Both the position numbers and the translations under genes were made by a program. A DNA stretch of 64,000 nucleotides from Acinetobacter haemolyticus CIP 64.3 = MTCC 9819 (lineage in GTDB: Bacteria > Pseudomonadota > Gammaproteobacteria > Pseudomonadales > Moraxellaceae): contig NZ_KB849801.1 in the NCBI RefSeq assembly GCF_000369065.1, positions 116,637 to 180,636 on the forward strand. Direction: 5' to 3'. Every line of letters starts with the position of its first letter. The first letter of the stretch is position 1. Shown piece by piece: positions 63,939 through 64,000 of this stretch. The notes beneath the pieces are model-generated. The model did no database searches and was not told where the DNA came from. It worked only from the letters and a program-made list of their open reading frames with translations.

Positions 63939-64000
63939 CTATATATATCTATTATTGATTAAAAAATTTATTGAAAAGTATACCGTTTATACAGCATAAA

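Overview
The window reads as a chromosomal segment of an Acinetobacter species (Gammaproteobacteria, Moraxellaceae). The AT-rich composition, the complete adeRS-adeABC efflux locus (recognisable almost residue by residue from memory of the A. baumannii proteins), the pyrB-pyrC' pair with an inactive dihydroorotase, and the Vfr-like CRP all point that way. I cannot name the species. Gene order differs enough from the A. baumannii layout I remember that a non-baumannii species is likely.

Layout. 1-1031: right end of an IS3-family element inserted into a gene of which only the 3' part survives. 1059-4554: a small membrane peptide, a YdeP/FdhF-type molybdopterin oxidoreductase and its sulfurtransferase FdhD. 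4636-6016: a DyP-type peroxidase and a thioesterase, convergent. 6102-13800: adeABC (minus) divergent from adeRS (plus), with the AdeR direct repeat preserved between them. 13893-23928: a lipocalin, then a tightly packed operon for membrane fatty-acid modification (desaturase, FAD oxidoreductase, DUF1365, CFA-like methyltransferase, DUF1295 membrane protein, second CFA-like methyltransferase, histidine kinase). It meets head-on a minus operon holding the matching response regulator, a chalcone-isomerase-like protein and an NTF2-like lipoprotein. 24001-31651: a TetR regulator and a second lipid/oxidation cluster (two ferritin-like PF10118 proteins, SDR, flavin monooxygenase, O-methyltransferase-like protein, LpxL-like acyltransferase). 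31736-35834: PxpA, fused PxpB-PxpC, biotin carboxylase and biotin carrier. 35890-50046: mostly housekeeping genes (M48 protease, CRP, OsmC, M23 peptidase, clpB, rlmL, pyrB-pyrC', DUF2520) with several unknowns. 50096-53804: thiM with a zinc-ribbon unknown, a DUF2147 pair, a small unknown. 54221-63938: pepN, sdaA, dienelactone hydrolase, RDD protein, MgtC family protein with a structured leader, CPA2 antiporter, BenE transporter.

The most interesting part is 13.8-23.9 kb. Two operons that together look like one lipid-modification pathway end with overlapping stop codons, and the kinase lies on one strand and the regulator on the other. Both promoter regions carry the same TTCAC-type direct repeat at 11-bp period. 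Other points worth attention are the urea-carboxylase-like set PxpA/PxpBC/BC/BCCP with a probable frameshift at the BC-BCCP junction, the leader peptide and alternative hairpins before mgtC, and the PF10118/FMO/SDR cluster with repeated CCGAACA motifs near its TetR gene. No tRNA, rRNA or CRISPR was seen. All family assignments come from reading motifs and remembered homologues; no search was run.
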